Source: DATBGO01 sp963840095 (GTDB lineage: Bacteria; Actinomycetota; Actinomycetes; Streptosporangiales; Streptosporangiaceae). Taken from it: a stretch of DNA of 64,000 bases. Positions 1 through 8,346 of this stretch are shown in pieces. The stretch covers positions 1,550,001 to 1,614,000 of the forward strand of contig CAWIXN010000005.1 of NCBI GenBank assembly GCA_963840095.1. The letters are read 5' to 3'. The notes beneath the pieces were generated by a model. It was not told the DNA's origin. It was given only the letters and a program-made list of their open reading frames with translations, and ran no database searches. Position 1 is the first letter of the stretch. Every line of letters begins with the position of its first letter. The translations under genes were made by a program, and so were the position numbers.

Positions 1-219
1 CTACCCGAATGATCACTGGGCTGAACCGCGCCCGGCATCGGTGGCGTCCGGATCCCGGTGCAAATCCGCGGGCGTGATTCCGGCTTCATGATCAGGTTAG
101 GCGATGGTGCTCACAATTTCGGGGCTGTCGGCGGACTGGCTGGTGGTCACGATGCGTGACCATGGCCGAAGTGGTGGTTCGAGCGGGGACCGGCGCAGGT
201 CCTGGAGGAGTCTGAGGCC
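1..219. other. No gene recognised
   Basis: I see no convincing coding region or RNA here. The last 20 bases contain a purine-rich stretch (GGAGGAG) that would be the ribosome binding site of the decayed gene that follows. Confidence 0.5.
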
Positions 220-437
220 GTGAAGATCGCATCAGAGCTGCTAGTGGAGAGACCGGCCAACTCGGGGTCGACACGGTGCTCGGCCTTCCCGGTGACGGCA
301 TTCATGGGATCATGGAAGGGCTGCGCCGCCACTCCGACCGGTCAGACGCGCAGCTGCACCACGCGCCAGTGCCGACGATCACCGGCCGCGGGCGGCCAGA
401 TTCACCGGTTCTGTGCGTCACCAGCCGTGCCAGCTGA
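220..437 (+). pseudogene. Remnant of a thiamine-pyrophosphate enzyme (N-terminal piece)
   Basis: The reading frame opens at a GTG after GGAGGAG and encodes a start like those of pyruvate oxidase/acetolactate synthase-type enzymes (KIASELLVER). A one-base loss near position 262 then shifts the frame. In the shifted frame the family signature continues (VDTVLGLPGDG, then GIMEGLRRHSD). After about 70 codons the similarity fades and a stop appears at 435-437. Only part of the roughly 180-residue TPP-binding N-terminal domain remains, so this cannot make an active enzyme. The identification rests on motif recall. Which enzyme of the family it was (pyruvate oxidase or an acetolactate synthase-like protein) cannot be decided. 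Confidence 0.6.
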
Positions 438-639
438 CCGGTCGTATTTGGCTTCGGTCATGCATGCCGTGGCGTCAGCCTGACAGCCTCGATGTGATGG
501 CCGGCGGTAATGTCGCCTCTCGGCGGAGAGACAGTCTTCAGGCGTCGGCGTCAATGTCGGCGCCTGGCCGCCGCCCGGGAGCTGCCCGGGAGCTGCCCGC
601 CTAGGTCGCCACGGCGGGCGGGGCGAAGGAGGAGGTGCC

Positions 640-1284
640 GTGCCATCTCACGGGGACGCGCCGCGCCGGCGCCGGGTTCTCGGCAAGGGCAGGATGGAGG
701 GATTCAGTGACGGCGTGTTCGGATTCGCCATCACGCTGCTCGTCCTGGACATCGCGCTTCGTCCGCCGGGCACGCCGCTGCAGCAGGTGCTGCACGCCTG
801 GCCTTCCTACGTGGCCTACGTCACCAGCTTCCTGACCATCGGCGGTGCATGGCTCCTCCACACCGGATTGACCGATCAGCTCACCCGGACTGATCCGCTC
901 TTCCTGCGGCTCAACTTGCTCGTCCTGCTCGTAGTGGTCTTCCTGCCGTTCCCGACCCACCTCGTCGCTGAGGCACTGCATAACAGCAGCGGCGAACGGG
1001 TGTATGTCACCCTGTACGGGCTGACGCTCCTGGCCATCCGCCTCCTCGGGTCCGCCCTGGATGCCTACGCACGGCGCGAGCACCTTTACTCGCCACACCA
1101 AGACGACGAGGAGGAGGTGCACACAGACCGGCGGAAACTCCTGCCGGTCGTCATCGGGTACGCGATCGCGATCCTCCTCGGGCTCGCCCTGCCAGTACTG
1201 GCGGTGGCACTGTACTTGGGCCTCGCGGTGTACGTGGTGGTGCCGTTCCGGGAAGTCGCACGGCTACTGCACCGGCGCTCCTAG
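640..1284 (+). CDS. TMEM175-family (DUF1211) membrane channel protein
   Basis: This 214-residue protein starts at GTG, eight bases after a strong AAGGAGGAGG. Residues about 19-25 carry the family hallmark RMEGFSD in the first membrane helix, followed by GVFGFAITLLVLDI. Further hydrophobic helices lie at about 60-80, 95-115, 125-140 and 175-205, which suits the six-helix bacterial TMEM175 fold. Bacterial members form tetrameric potassium-permeable channels, and the Phe-Ser-Asp motif is structurally important. Channel activity here is inferred from family. The gene stands alone and abuts a convergent reading frame with no gap, so there is little operon context. The length is normal for the family. 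Confidence 0.85.
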   Translation: MPSHGDAPRRRRVLGKGRMEGFSDGVFGFAITLLVLDIALRPPGTPLQQVLHAWPSYVAYVTSFLTIGGAWLLHTGLTDQLTRTDPLFLRLNLLVLLVVVFLPFPTHLVAEALHNSSGERVYVTLYGLTLLAIRLLGSALDAYARREHLYSPHQDDEEEVHTDRRKLLPVVIGYAIAILLGLALPVLAVALYLGLAVYVVVPFREVARLLHRRS

Positions 1285-1467
1285 CTACAGCCCGGGCAGC
1301 TGTGGATCGAGGAGGTAGGTGTCCTCGCGTGATTCCGTCCGGGCCTGGAAGCGCCCGGACCATCTGGCCACCACGGTCTGCAGCCGGCCCGGGAGGATCC
1401 GGCGCACCTCGAGGCTGCGGACTGCTTCGATGACCGGGCTCGCAGGCGGTTCAGCTGTCATCGTCAC
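1285..1467 (-). pseudogene. Short N-terminal fragment of a hypothetical actinobacterial protein
   Basis: A 60-codon frame reads towards the TMEM175 gene and stops exactly at its 3' edge. The text (LEVRRILPGRL, then TESREDTYLLDP) looks like the beginning of a longer hypothetical protein known from actinomycetes, possibly CYTH-like, with the rest missing. No domain can be assigned with confidence. Because the stop falls at the junction with an unrelated gene, I read it as the product of a deletion or rearrangement rather than a genuine small gene. Confidence 0.4.
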
Positions 1468-1489
1468 ATGTTCCTGACGCTCGCCGGCG

Positions 1490-2008
1490 TTGCTGGGCGT
1501 ATGTCAGATCGATTCGATTCGATTCGCCTGGGCGCCATGTCTTGTCGAAGAACGCCTGGAGCGGGCTGTAGAGGCGAAACAGCTGCTCGCCGTTTCCGGT
1601 GCCGACCGCTTTCCCGTTCGACCTGGGCCGGGTACTGCTCTGCTACGGCGAACGGCTGCCCGCGCCCGGGCCACGACCGAGGCGCGTGCCCGGCTCACTG
1701 CCGCGCTGGAGATCTTCGAAGGACTGGACGCCAAGCCGTGGGCCACACGGGCCGCCAGCGAGTTGCGGGCGACCGGGCGCGCCCTCCGGCGAGACGGCGA
1801 TTCGCTCACGCCACAGGAGCTGGAGATCGCCGCCGCCGGCCTGAGCAACAAGCAAATCGGGCAGCGGCTGTTCCTGTCACACCGAACCGTCGGAGCGCAT
1901 CTGTACCAGATCTTCTCCTAACTCGGCGTCACATCCCGGGCCGCGTTGCGCGACGCGCTCGCCTCCCTGCCCCCAGAGCGCCCAGACGAGGACCCCAGCC
2001 AGCCTTAA
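1490..2008 (+). pseudogene. LuxR-family regulator, C-terminal remnant with in-frame stop
   Basis: The frame encodes the tail of a LuxR-type transcription regulator: a linker (ATRAASELRATGR), then the helix-turn-helix (LTPQELEIAAAGLSNKQIG, then LSHRTVGAHLYQIF). A TAA at 1919-1921 replaces the codon expected between the two last helices. The frame resumes with LGVTSRAALRDAL and ends at TAA 2006-2008. The part N-terminal to the linker is out of frame or absent. Large ATPase-type LuxR proteins (LAL family) have this kind of C-terminus. Losing the last recognition-helix region and the N-terminal sensor means it cannot work as a regulator. Confidence 0.75.
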
Positions 2009-2403
2009 CCTCAGAGAACCGTCCAGCTTGCCCTCAAGAACCCGAGGGTGCCAGCCGATCGCGCCCCACGCGGGCGGCCGACTGGGTGCCCGCGTACGCC
2101 GCGATCCTCGGCGCCCCGGCCCTGCGGCGGGTGCCCCTGTGGCTGGGCTGGTCCGGGGCGGCCCGTACGCGGTGTATCTCATGACCCGGATGCCGGCGCC
2201 AGCAACCAGCACGCCATTACCACCCTGGGCTGGCGGCCGGGTGACCCAGCCGGTTGGTCGCCGCCAGGTCCCGGCGGGGCACGGCGTGGGCATCCGGCGG
2301 CTGACAGGCCGGGCCGCCTTTTTCCACAAACACCATCGCCCATCGGCACACATATCACCTCATTCGGGTGCAGCACGGGCGACCATGCCGGCGACCGGTG
2401 CCG
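2009..2403. other. No gene recognised; 3' flank of group II intron 1
   Basis: I see no coding region with a recognisable product here. It is the DNA lying immediately beyond the 3' end of the minus-strand group II intron. A group IIC-type intron would be expected to follow a hairpin, but the 5' exon lies at the other end, near 7474. Confidence 0.4.
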
Positions 2404-2443
2404 GGTGAGTCGGCGGGGGGAGTCTCACCCCCCGCCGCTCTCA

Positions 2444-2478
2444 GGACCGGACGTGACAGTCTCCCGTCATCCGGCCCC
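2444..2478 (-). ncRNA. Group II intron domain V (catalytic hairpin)
   Basis: Read on the minus strand this is a 35-nucleotide hairpin. It starts GGGGCCGGATGACGGGAGAC, has the GGGAGAC apical region, and closes with GTCACGTCCGG. This matches the typical bacterial domain V arrangement, though the usual leading GAGCC reads GGGCC here. A second, GC-rich hairpin with CGGCGGGGGG and CCCCCCGCCG arms follows directly (2406-2440) and corresponds to domain VI. Both lie just after the RT stop codon, as expected. Confidence 0.75.
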
Positions 2479-3489
2479 CACAGTCCGGCCGGCGGTGAAC
2501 GCGACAAGCTTCCAGTGAGCGAAAGGCCGGGCTGGTATTCGTACACTTTCTGCAGCCAGGCCATCGCTTTGGCGTACTTGCCTCTGAATCGCTTGAACTT
2601 GTGCATGGCCCACCGGGCGAGGTGCTCGTTGATACGCCATGCAAGGAAGCGCAACTCGGAGCGATAGAAGGCCCCGTAATAGTTGATCCAGCCCCGCACC
2701 TGAGGATTGATCGCCTCAGCGAGGCCGGACAGGTCCGTGCCACTACGACGGTTAAGGTGCCAGGCCCTGATCTGCTGGCCTTTCGCCTTCTTCGCCTTGC
2801 CGCTGATGGCCGGGGAGAAGCCAGTGAAATAGCCTCTCGGGCCACGGGCCAGACGGCCCCGGAAGGTGTAGCCGAGAAAATCGAAGCTGGTGTGCTCGAA
2901 GTCCCCCCGGCGGTTCGCGTCCTTGCAGTACACGATCTTCGTCTTCACGGGGTGCAGCTCAAGGCCAAGAGCCCCGAGCCGCTCAGCGATAGCAGCCCGC
3001 AGCGAACGGGCCTGTTCCTCCGTGTCGCAATGCGCAACAATGTCGTCCGCATAGCGCTCGAACGGGCAGCCCGGGAACTCCCGGTCCATCCACCGGTCGA
3101 ACGCATAATGCATGAACAGATTAGCCAGGATGGGCGAGATCGGGGAACCCTGCGGGGTCCCCTTTTCCCGCGCGACGACAGTCCCGTCCGGCATCTGCAT
3201 CGGCGCGACAAGCCACCGGGAGATGTACAGCAGGACCCACCGCTCGCTGGTGTGGTGAGCGACCGCCTTCAGCAACAGGGAATGCGGAACGGAATCGAAA
3301 AAGGCCCGGATATCAAGATCAACTACCCAGTCCTGCTTCCAGCACCGGCGGCGGCACACGGCCAGGGCATCATGGGCGCTGCGCCCAGGACGATAACCGT
3401 AGCTGCCGGAGTGGAAGACCGGCTCCAGTTCCCTTTCCAGCAGCATTGCTGCCGCAGTCTGCGCCACCCGGTCCGCCGTGTTCGGGACG
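2467..3489 (-). pseudogene. ltrA: Group II intron reverse transcriptase, C-terminal half (frameshifted end)
   Basis: This half holds the RT palm with the catalytic box YADD (FERYADDIVAH), the upstream FFDSVPH and GTPQGSPISP blocks, and the maturase X domain ending in LQKVYEYQPG. A missing base near 2521-2526 shifts the frame. The expected ending (LFAHWKLVAFTAGR) is found in the neighbouring frame and would stop at 2467-2469 inside domain V. No DNA-binding/endonuclease domain follows, which fits the class C-like architecture. The N-terminal half lies 3.1 kb away at 6588-6920. The first complete RT residues after the insertion read VPNTADRVAQT. Confidence 0.85.
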
Positions 3490-3504
3490 GATGATTCATA
3501 CTGC
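3486..3504 (+). repeat. Left terminal inverted repeat of the serine-recombinase element
   Basis: Nineteen bases, GACGG-N6-CATACTGC, match in inverted orientation at 13 of 19 positions with 6576-6594. All differences are in the central six bases. The CATACTGC part points into the element and overlaps the last codons of the recombinase. This is consistent with half-sites recognised by the recombinase. Confidence 0.6.
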
Positions 3505-5778
3505 TTTCCTTTCCAGGCGTTGTGCGGCTTGGGTTCTGATTACGGCGGGGAGCTTGTATGAGCTGGCGATTCGCTGGAGGCATGCCTGCTCGACAGCGGG
3601 CGTGAAGTGGATCCACAGCCGCCCGGCGGGGCCGCGGCGGGCGGGCAGGTGGCCCCATTCTGCCCATGCGTAGATGACGTCGGGCTTGACGCCGAGGCGG
3701 CGTGCTACTTCTGCGATGCTGTGCTCGCCGTCGGCCTGCGGGGCGGGGTCGGTGTTGCGGTGCTGGTGGGCGGATCCGGTGGCGCGGTCGCGGCAGGCGG
3801 CCTCGACGCCGGGCGGGAAGGGGATGGCCCACCGGCCGGCGGGGCCGCGGCGGGCGGGCAGGTATCCGGCGTTGATCCAGTAGTGGATGGTGCCGGTGGA
3901 CACGCCGGTCCGCCCGGCGACCTGGCGGGGGGTGAGTTCGCCGTCTTCGAGGAGGCCGGGGTAGGGGATGTGGTGGTAGTTCCGCAGGTTGCCGGCGGCG
4001 ACGCCGTCGAAGGGCTGCCCGGTGCCGGTGCGGTGACCGGCGTCGTTGAGCGCGGCGGCCAGGGCGTTGTTGTCCAGGCGGGGGCCGGTGCGGCAGGCGA
4101 GCTCGATGGCGGCCGGGTCGGTGCAGCGCAGCTGGATGGCGTTCTTGCGGCGGGTGAGGCGGATTTGCTGGCTGGCTCCGGATTTCCACCGCAGCCCGAC
4201 CGTGAGCTGCGCGGGGTCGCTGGCCGACGGGGTGATGGTGACGTCGCCGAGCAGGGTGCGCAGCAGGCGCTTGCGGTCCTTGTCGCTGGTGGTCGGCGCT
4301 GACCACAGGGCGGGCAGGTCGGCGATGGTGGCGGCCAGCTGCCCGGGGCTGGGCAGCTCAGGCTGGGCGGAGAGCTGGGCGGCGAGCGCGGCCTGGGCTT
4401 CGGCGAGGTCGGTGAGCCTGGTTTCCCAGCGGGTTTCCAGGCTGCGGGCGACCAGGCGGTTCTCCGGCTCGCAGGCGAGGAAGGCCCGTTCGGCCCGGTC
4501 GGCGTCGTATCGGGCCCGCTCGACGGCAAGTTCAGCGGCGCGGTCGGCCCGGCGGCGGCGGGCGGTGACTTCCCCGGCGGCGGCCAGGGCCAGGGCGATC
4601 TGGCCGGGCTCGACCGCGGCCAGCAGCGCGGCGGTGACGGCCTCGTCGATGGTGTCGGCGCGGACCGACCCGCACAGCGGGGTGGCGACGTGGTCGGCGC
4701 GGGAGTGGGAGCATTCATAGCGGGGGTAGCGGTCCTGGTAGCGGACCTGCACGGAGCGGCCGCAGGCGCCGCAGAACACGATGCCCTGGCACAGCGCGGT
4801 GCCCTCGCGGGGCGGGCGCGCCCCGGCGTTCGTCCGGTTGGCGGCCAGCTTCGCCTCGTTCGCCAGGTAGGCATCGAAGGTGATGTAGCCGGGGTGGTGG
4901 CCCCGGATCAGCACTTCCCACTGGTCGCGGGGCAGCTCGGTGGTGGCTGAGTGCACCGACCCGTCCGGGCGGACGACCTGGCGGGTGCGGCGCCGGCCGA
5001 ACACGTACGCCCCGGCGTAGACGGGGTTGCGCAGGATCCCGGCGGCGCGGGCGTGGGTGAGCCGGCCCCACCGCACCTGCCCGGCCCACGCCCCGCCGTA
5101 GGCACGGCGGGGGAAACGCCGCCCGGCGAACGCGCCGGCCACCCCGTAGGCCGACCCGGTGGCGGTGAACGCGGCGAACACGTCGGCGACCGCCGCGGCG
5201 ACCTCCTGGTCGGGGTCGATGACCACGCCGCCGTCGTCGTCGTGGACGAACCCGACCGGCAGCGGGACGCGCAGCTCGCCGCGGCGGGCCGCGGCCCGTT
5301 TCGACTCGTTCAGCCGGCTGGTCAGCCAGTGGAGCTCGGCCTCGGACATCTGGCTCTTGAGCCCCAGGAGCAGGCGGTCGTTAATGTCGGACAGTTCATA
5401 GACGCCGTCGCTGTCGATGACCAGGGTGCCGGTGAGGCGGGCCAGCTCCAGCAGGCGGGCCAGGTCCGCGTTGGAGCGGGCAAGACGGGACACCTCCAGC
5501 CCGAACACCGCCCCGACCTCGCCCATGCACACCCGGGCGACCAGTTCCTTGAACCCTTCCCGGTAGGTGGCACTGCGCCCCGACAGCCCCAGGTCGCAGT
5601 CGATCACCTCGATGCGCGGGGCGGGCCAGCCCAGCCGGGCGGCCAGCGCTGCCAGGCCGTACTGGCGCGCGGTGGACTCGGTGTGCTCGCGGACCTGCAC
5701 CAGGCTGGACTGGCGGATGTAGCAGATCGCGGTGCGCTCCCGGTGGGAGCTGGTCACCTTCGGCTCGCCGCGCATCAC
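3496..5778 (-). CDS. Large serine recombinase
   Basis: This 760-residue site-specific recombinase should cut and rejoin DNA through a 5'-phosphoserine link. The resolvase-type catalytic domain occupies residues about 15-160, with the nucleophile in YIRQSS (Ser24) and the supporting arginines in LEVSRLARS. The recombinase domain follows (about 175-300, GILRNPVYAGAY). Next is a zinc-ribbon (CQGIVFCGACGR, then YECSH and a later Cys), and a charged helical region with coiled-coil character at about 410-490. The C-terminus (about 640-750) has two MerR/excisionase-like helix-turn-helix repeats, each followed by YLPARRGPAGR or HLPARRGPAGR, an unusual duplicated tail. It is the last gene of the three-gene element and probably drives its movement. 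It appears intact. Confidence 0.9.
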   Translation of the reverse strand: MMRGEPKVTSSHRERTAICYIRQSSLVQVREHTESTARQYGLAALAARLGWPAPRIEVIDCDLGLSGRSATYREGFKELVARVCMGEVGAVFGLEVSRLARSNADLARLLELARLTGTLVIDSDGVYELSDINDRLLLGLKSQMSEAELHWLTSRLNESKRAAARRGELRVPLPVGFVHDDDGGVVIDPDQEVAAAVADVFAAFTATGSAYGVAGAFAGRRFPRRAYGGAWAGQVRWGRLTHARAAGILRNPVYAGAYVFGRRRTRQVVRPDGSVHSATTELPRDQWEVLIRGHHPGYITFDAYLANEAKLAANRTNAGARPPREGTALCQGIVFCGACGRSVQVRYQDRYPRYECSHSRADHVATPLCGSVRADTIDEAVTAALLAAVEPGQIALALAAAGEVTARRRRADRAAELAVERARYDADRAERAFLACEPENRLVARSLETRWETRLTDLAEAQAALAAQLSAQPELPSPGQLAATIADLPALWSAPTTSDKDRKRLLRTLLGDVTITPSASDPAQLTVGLRWKSGASQQIRLTRRKNAIQLRCTDPAAIELACRTGPRLDNNALAAALNDAGHRTGTGQPFDGVAAGNLRNYHHIPYPGLLEDGELTPRQVAGRTGVSTGTIHYWINAGYLPARRGPAGRWAIPFPPGVEAACRDRATGSAHQHRNTDPAPQADGEHSIAEVARRLGVKPDVIYAWAEWGHLPARRGPAGRLWIHFTPAVEQACLQRIASSYKLPAVIRTQAAQRLERKAV

Positions 5779-5917
5779 CGCTCGCCTCCGCCGCGGCGCC
5801 CGGCCCGGCCGCGAGCGCGGACTCGGCCATGTTGGCCAGCGGCGCGACCATCTCCGCCCATGCCTGCTCGGTCACCGGCGGCGGTGACGGCGCGGGCGGG
5901 CAGGCGGCGGGCACCGG

Positions 5918-6259
5918 CTAGTCCAGCTCCCGCCGGGCCAGCAGCTCGAGGTTGACCTGCGAGATCTCCCCGAGCATCTCGCGGAGCCGGCCGGAGACCG
6001 CCACCCGCGAGCGGACCGCCTCGGCCAGCACCGCGGGCACGTACATCAGGCGGCCGGCGACCTGCAGATACACATACGGCCCGTGCGGCTCGCCTCGGGT
6101 GCACCTGCATCCCTCCTTCCCGCAGTTGCGGTGCTGCTCGACCAGCGCTCCCGGCAGCAGCGCGTCTGCCCGCGGCAGGGCTGCTACCAGCCGGTCGCGG
6201 CGCGCGCGCAGCTCGGCTGCGCTGAGCCGGGCAAGCTCCGCCCTCTTGTTCGTGATCAT
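5918..6259 (-). CDS. DUF6788-family protein of the serine-recombinase element
   Basis: A 113-residue protein. Residues 1-30 are helical and charged. The core has CGKEGCRCTRGEPHGPYVYLQV, a four-cysteine/histidine knuckle typical of DUF6788, and a basic helical tail follows. The family commonly accompanies site-specific recombinases and integrase-like elements. Its biochemical role is unknown, and a nucleic-acid-binding accessory role is only a guess. It lies between the DUF5372 frame (43 bases upstream) and the recombinase (about 140 bases downstream) and is probably co-transcribed with them. The ATG at 6259 is the only plausible start. Confidence 0.75.
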   Translation of the reverse strand: MITNKRAELARLSAAELRARRDRLVAALPRADALLPGALVEQHRNCGKEGCRCTRGEPHGPYVYLQVAGRLMYVPAVLAEAVRSRVAVSGRLREMLGEISQVNLELLARRELD

Positions 6260-6301
6260 CGCACAAGACTATGACAGGAACGACAACGGCGGTCAACGAC
6301 A

Positions 6302-6553
6302 TCACCGCCCGTGTCGCGACTGAACAGCCGAGATTGCCCCGGCAAGCTCGGCGAGGACCTCATACGTCAGGGGTGCGTGCGCCGCAGCAGGGCCCCGGTC
6401 GGTCCACGCCAGCGGCAGCATCAGCGAGCCGAGCGGGCCGCCCTCACAGCTGACCGCAAGCCCTCCGGGCAGCTTCCGCTCGAACAGCACCCGCAGCCGC
6501 TGGCCCGCCAGCGGATGGAACGGATGGGTGACCGTGACGAAAGATTCCGAAAC
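6302..6553 (-). CDS. DUF5372 (Y4bD/Y4pK-like) protein, start unresolved
   Basis: The frame encodes VTVTHPFHPLAGQRLRVLFER, then a CEGGPLGSLMLP and AWTDRGP block, the recognisable core of DUF5372 proteins found next to transposases and recombinases. No ATG, GTG or TTG occurs in frame between the core and the left edge of the element. The only in-frame ATG (6625) lies outside, in antisense reverse transcriptase sequence. Either translation starts at an unusual codon, or the true start was lost or is supplied by the target site. The function is unknown. It is the first gene of the three-gene element. Confidence 0.6.
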   Translation of the reverse strand, partial: VSESFVTVTHPFHPLAGQRLRVLFERKLPGGLAVSCEGGPLGSLMLPLAWTDRGPAAAHAPLTYEVLAELAGAISAVQSRHGR

Positions 6554-6575
6554 CTCACCAGACGGGCGCGACCGC

Positions 6576-6594
6576 GCAGTATGCGATGACCGTC
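6576..6594 (-). repeat. Right terminal inverted repeat of the serine-recombinase element
   Basis: This is the mirror copy of 3486-3504 (GACGG-N6-CATACTGC on the minus strand). The GACGG part coincides with RT codons for Pro-Thr-Val, so part of the similarity could be chance or could reflect target-site recognition. Confidence 0.55.
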
Positions 6595-6920
6595 GGCACT
6601 CCGAGCAAGCGCACGCCTGCCCCATGATCTTTCGGTATCTCCACGCCCCGCACCGGCCCGGGAAAGTAACTCCCGGAACTCATCCTGTTCCACAGCCTGT
6701 ACAGATTGTCTTTCAGCTGCTCTTCGAACAGGCCGATGCTGACCGCGTCCACGCCCGGCGCGCCCTTATTGGCCCGGACCTTCTCCCACGCCCCGTAAAC
6801 GAGGCGCTTACCGATCTCAAACGACTTCACCCTCGGCTCGGGCCCGGCCCTCGGCTCCTCCCCTGACGGGTTGGCCCCGGGCTGACCCTGGTCTGCACGG
6901 CCCCTTCGCTCCAGCCCCAT
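6588..6920 (-). pseudogene. ltrA: Group II intron reverse transcriptase, N-terminal half
   Basis: The true start is the ATG at 6918-6920 (GLERRGRADQ). The frame encodes the RT N-terminal block (KRLVYGAWEKVRANKGAPGV, then LYRLWNRMSSGSYFPGPVR) and stops making sense after LLGVPTV, where the serine-recombinase element begins. The remaining RT is at 2467-3489. The same region of the second intron (50399-51004) reads LGIPNVADRVAQT, which shows what has been interrupted. Confidence 0.85.
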
Positions 6921-7473
6921 TACAAGACCTTCACCGCTACTACGGGCCGTCCCGTCCCTGTGCCCCGCATCGGTACTCTGCCGCTCGCGGTGTCCGCCGC
7001 TCGCGGTCCTCCCTCTCGCGGCCAGCCGGGCACCATCACCCACTTCAGCTGGCCGCCGCTATCGAGGCGACAGGTTCTCCTGTTCCATGCCAGCGCCCGC
7101 GACGAGCTCACGCCACCTCTACACCGGACACCGCCAGGGCAGCACGCAGGCCACCCCCTGGCTGAGGGCACGCCACCACGGCGCACCTTTGTCCCGGGAG
7201 TTCTGAACGCCCCCGGTTTTGATGTCATCGTTCCGCCTATCGATGCGTCAGCAGTGGTTCACACACGTTCGTCTTCTCGTCGCACACCTGACCCGCTGAC
7301 AGCGGGCCTTTTCCCGCAACGCTCACCACCCCGGCTCTTAACCGGCGCAGCTTGCGGTGGTTTGGGCTCCCCGCCTGCACGGCGAACCCGGAGGGCCAGA
7401 CCTCCATCACTGGCACAGCACGGATCGTGCTGGCGACCTTCTACATCGCCCTCACTCCCCTTTCAGGACACAC
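6921..7473 (-). ncRNA. Group II intron 1 5' structured region (domains I-IV upstream of RT)
   Basis: This non-coding stretch upstream of the RT start contains blocks shared with the second intron: GTGTGTCCTGAA at the 5' end, GATGTAG, GTGCTGTGC, GCGGGAAAAGGC and others. It holds no gene of its own. Small open frames crossing it are not supported. Confidence 0.6.
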
Positions 7474-7533
7474 CCCAGAACGGCGGATCTAGTACGCGAC
7501 TCGCGCAAGCCCGGCAGGTCCGTCGGCCCGCAG

Positions 7534-8346
7534 CTATGCGGCAGCACCGAGCATCCGGTCGGTTACCTCGCCGAGCCTGCCGCGGAACTGCAGGTCGTAG
7601 GCCGGCGGCAGGGCGCGAGACGTCCGGAGCCCATCGAAGAACTGGCCGGTAACCCCGTCGAGGGCCGGATCGGTGATGAGGCGCATTGTCGCCTCAGCCC
7701 CTTCCTCAACCGTGGAGACCGGGGTGATCTCGCCGCGCGTGACCATCGCGGTGTTCATGAAGGTGGCCGGGTGCAGGCAGTTCGCCGTCACCCGGGCGGC
7801 GTCAAGCTCACCCGCCAGCTCGAAGGTGAACGCGGCCAGCGCAAGCTTCGACCGGCGGTAGGCGTCCACCCCGTTGTACCCGTGCTCGAACTCCGCATCG
7901 GCGGGGTCGAACGCGACCTGGCCGAGCGACCCCACGTTGACGATCCTGGACGGCGCGGACGCGACTAGCAGCGGCACAAGCAGCCTGGTGAGCAAGACCG
8001 GCGCGAGATAATTGACGGCGAACCGCAGCTCATGGCCGTCCGCGCTCACCTGCCGCCCCTCGCCCGGCGCGCCGAAGCCAATCCCCGCGTTGTTCACCAG
8101 CACATCAAGCTGCGGCACATCCGCGCGGACCAGGGCCGCAAGGTCCCGCACCGCACCAAGCGAGCCCAGATCGGCGACAAAGCCCCGCGCCCGGCCGCCC
8201 AGCTCCCCGCACAGGCCCGCCACCCGCACGCGATCACGTCCGTGCACAAGTACCTTCCAGCCGGAACCCGCAAGCTCCCCGGCCAGGCAACGGCCGAGCC
8301 CAGCGGTAGCACCGGTAATGAGCACGACAGGCACGGCGTCAGGCAT
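7534..8346 (-). CDS. Short-chain dehydrogenase/reductase (SDR)
   Basis: The start is taken as the ATG at 8346 because GGAGGACAG lies directly before it; a longer open frame upstream lacks a good ribosome site. The 270-residue protein has the Rossmann nucleotide motif TGATAGLG near the N-terminus, the DL of FVADLGSL, NNAG, a Ser in the VNVGSLG strand and the YxxxK pair as AYRRSK. This is a complete classical or extended SDR catalytic set. The C-terminal part (GQFFDGLR) resembles retinol-dehydrogenase/protochlorophyllide-reductase-like SDRs. The substrate is unknown. The gene lies 60 bases from the 5' edge of group II intron 1 and is transcribed towards it, so the intron has inserted just past its 3' end. 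Confidence 0.85.
   Translation of the reverse strand: MPDAVPVVLITGATAGLGRCLAGELAGSGWKVLVHGRDRVRVAGLCGELGGRARGFVADLGSLGAVRDLAALVRADVPQLDVLVNNAGIGFGAPGEGRQVSADGHELRFAVNYLAPVLLTRLLVPLLVASAPSRIVNVGSLGQVAFDPADAEFEHGYNGVDAYRRSKLALAAFTFELAGELDAARVTANCLHPATFMNTAMVTRGEITPVSTVEEGAEATMRLITDPALDGVTGQFFDGLRTSRALPPAYDLQFRGRLGEVTDRMLGAAA

Larger units (their letters stand above)
3490..6590 (-). mobile_element. Serine-recombinase element inserted in the group II intron RT gene
   Basis: The segment separating the two RT halves carries three minus-strand genes in order DUF5372, DUF6788 and a large serine recombinase. Its two ends are inverted relatives: GACGG, six variable bases, then CATACTGC on both sides (3486-3504 and 6576-6594 in opposite orientation). 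The recombinase stop codon lies inside the left terminal repeat, so the element is very compact. Recombinase plus DUF6788 plus DUF5372 sets are a recurring cassette as far as I recall. The crossover point is not resolved, because both RT halves encode a Val-Pro at the junction. Confidence 0.75.
2404..7473 (-). mobile_element. Group II intron 1, degenerate, interrupted by a serine-recombinase element
   Basis: On the minus strand the element begins near 7473 with GTGTGTCCTGAA, the same start seen for the second intron near 51756. It runs through a long structured 5' region (7473-6921), the reverse transcriptase N-terminal half (6920-6588), a 3.1-kb inserted element, the C-terminal half of the reverse transcriptase (3489-2467), domain V (2478-2444) and a domain VI hairpin ending near 2404. 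Without the insertion the intron would be about 2 kb, normal for bacterial group II introns. It is dead as an autonomous element, because the RT is split and its C-terminus is also frameshifted. The exact 5' and 3' ends are inferred from comparison of the two copies and from the domain V/VI position. Confidence 0.75.

Noticed and set aside
3705..4874. Minus-strand frame of 389 codons overlapping the recombinase
   Set aside because: It is the recombinase in another frame: low-complexity Pro/Ser/Ala text with no domain.
7240..7460. Small open frames in the intron 5' region as genes
   Set aside because: Shared sequence blocks with the second intron show this is structured intron RNA rather than protein-coding DNA.
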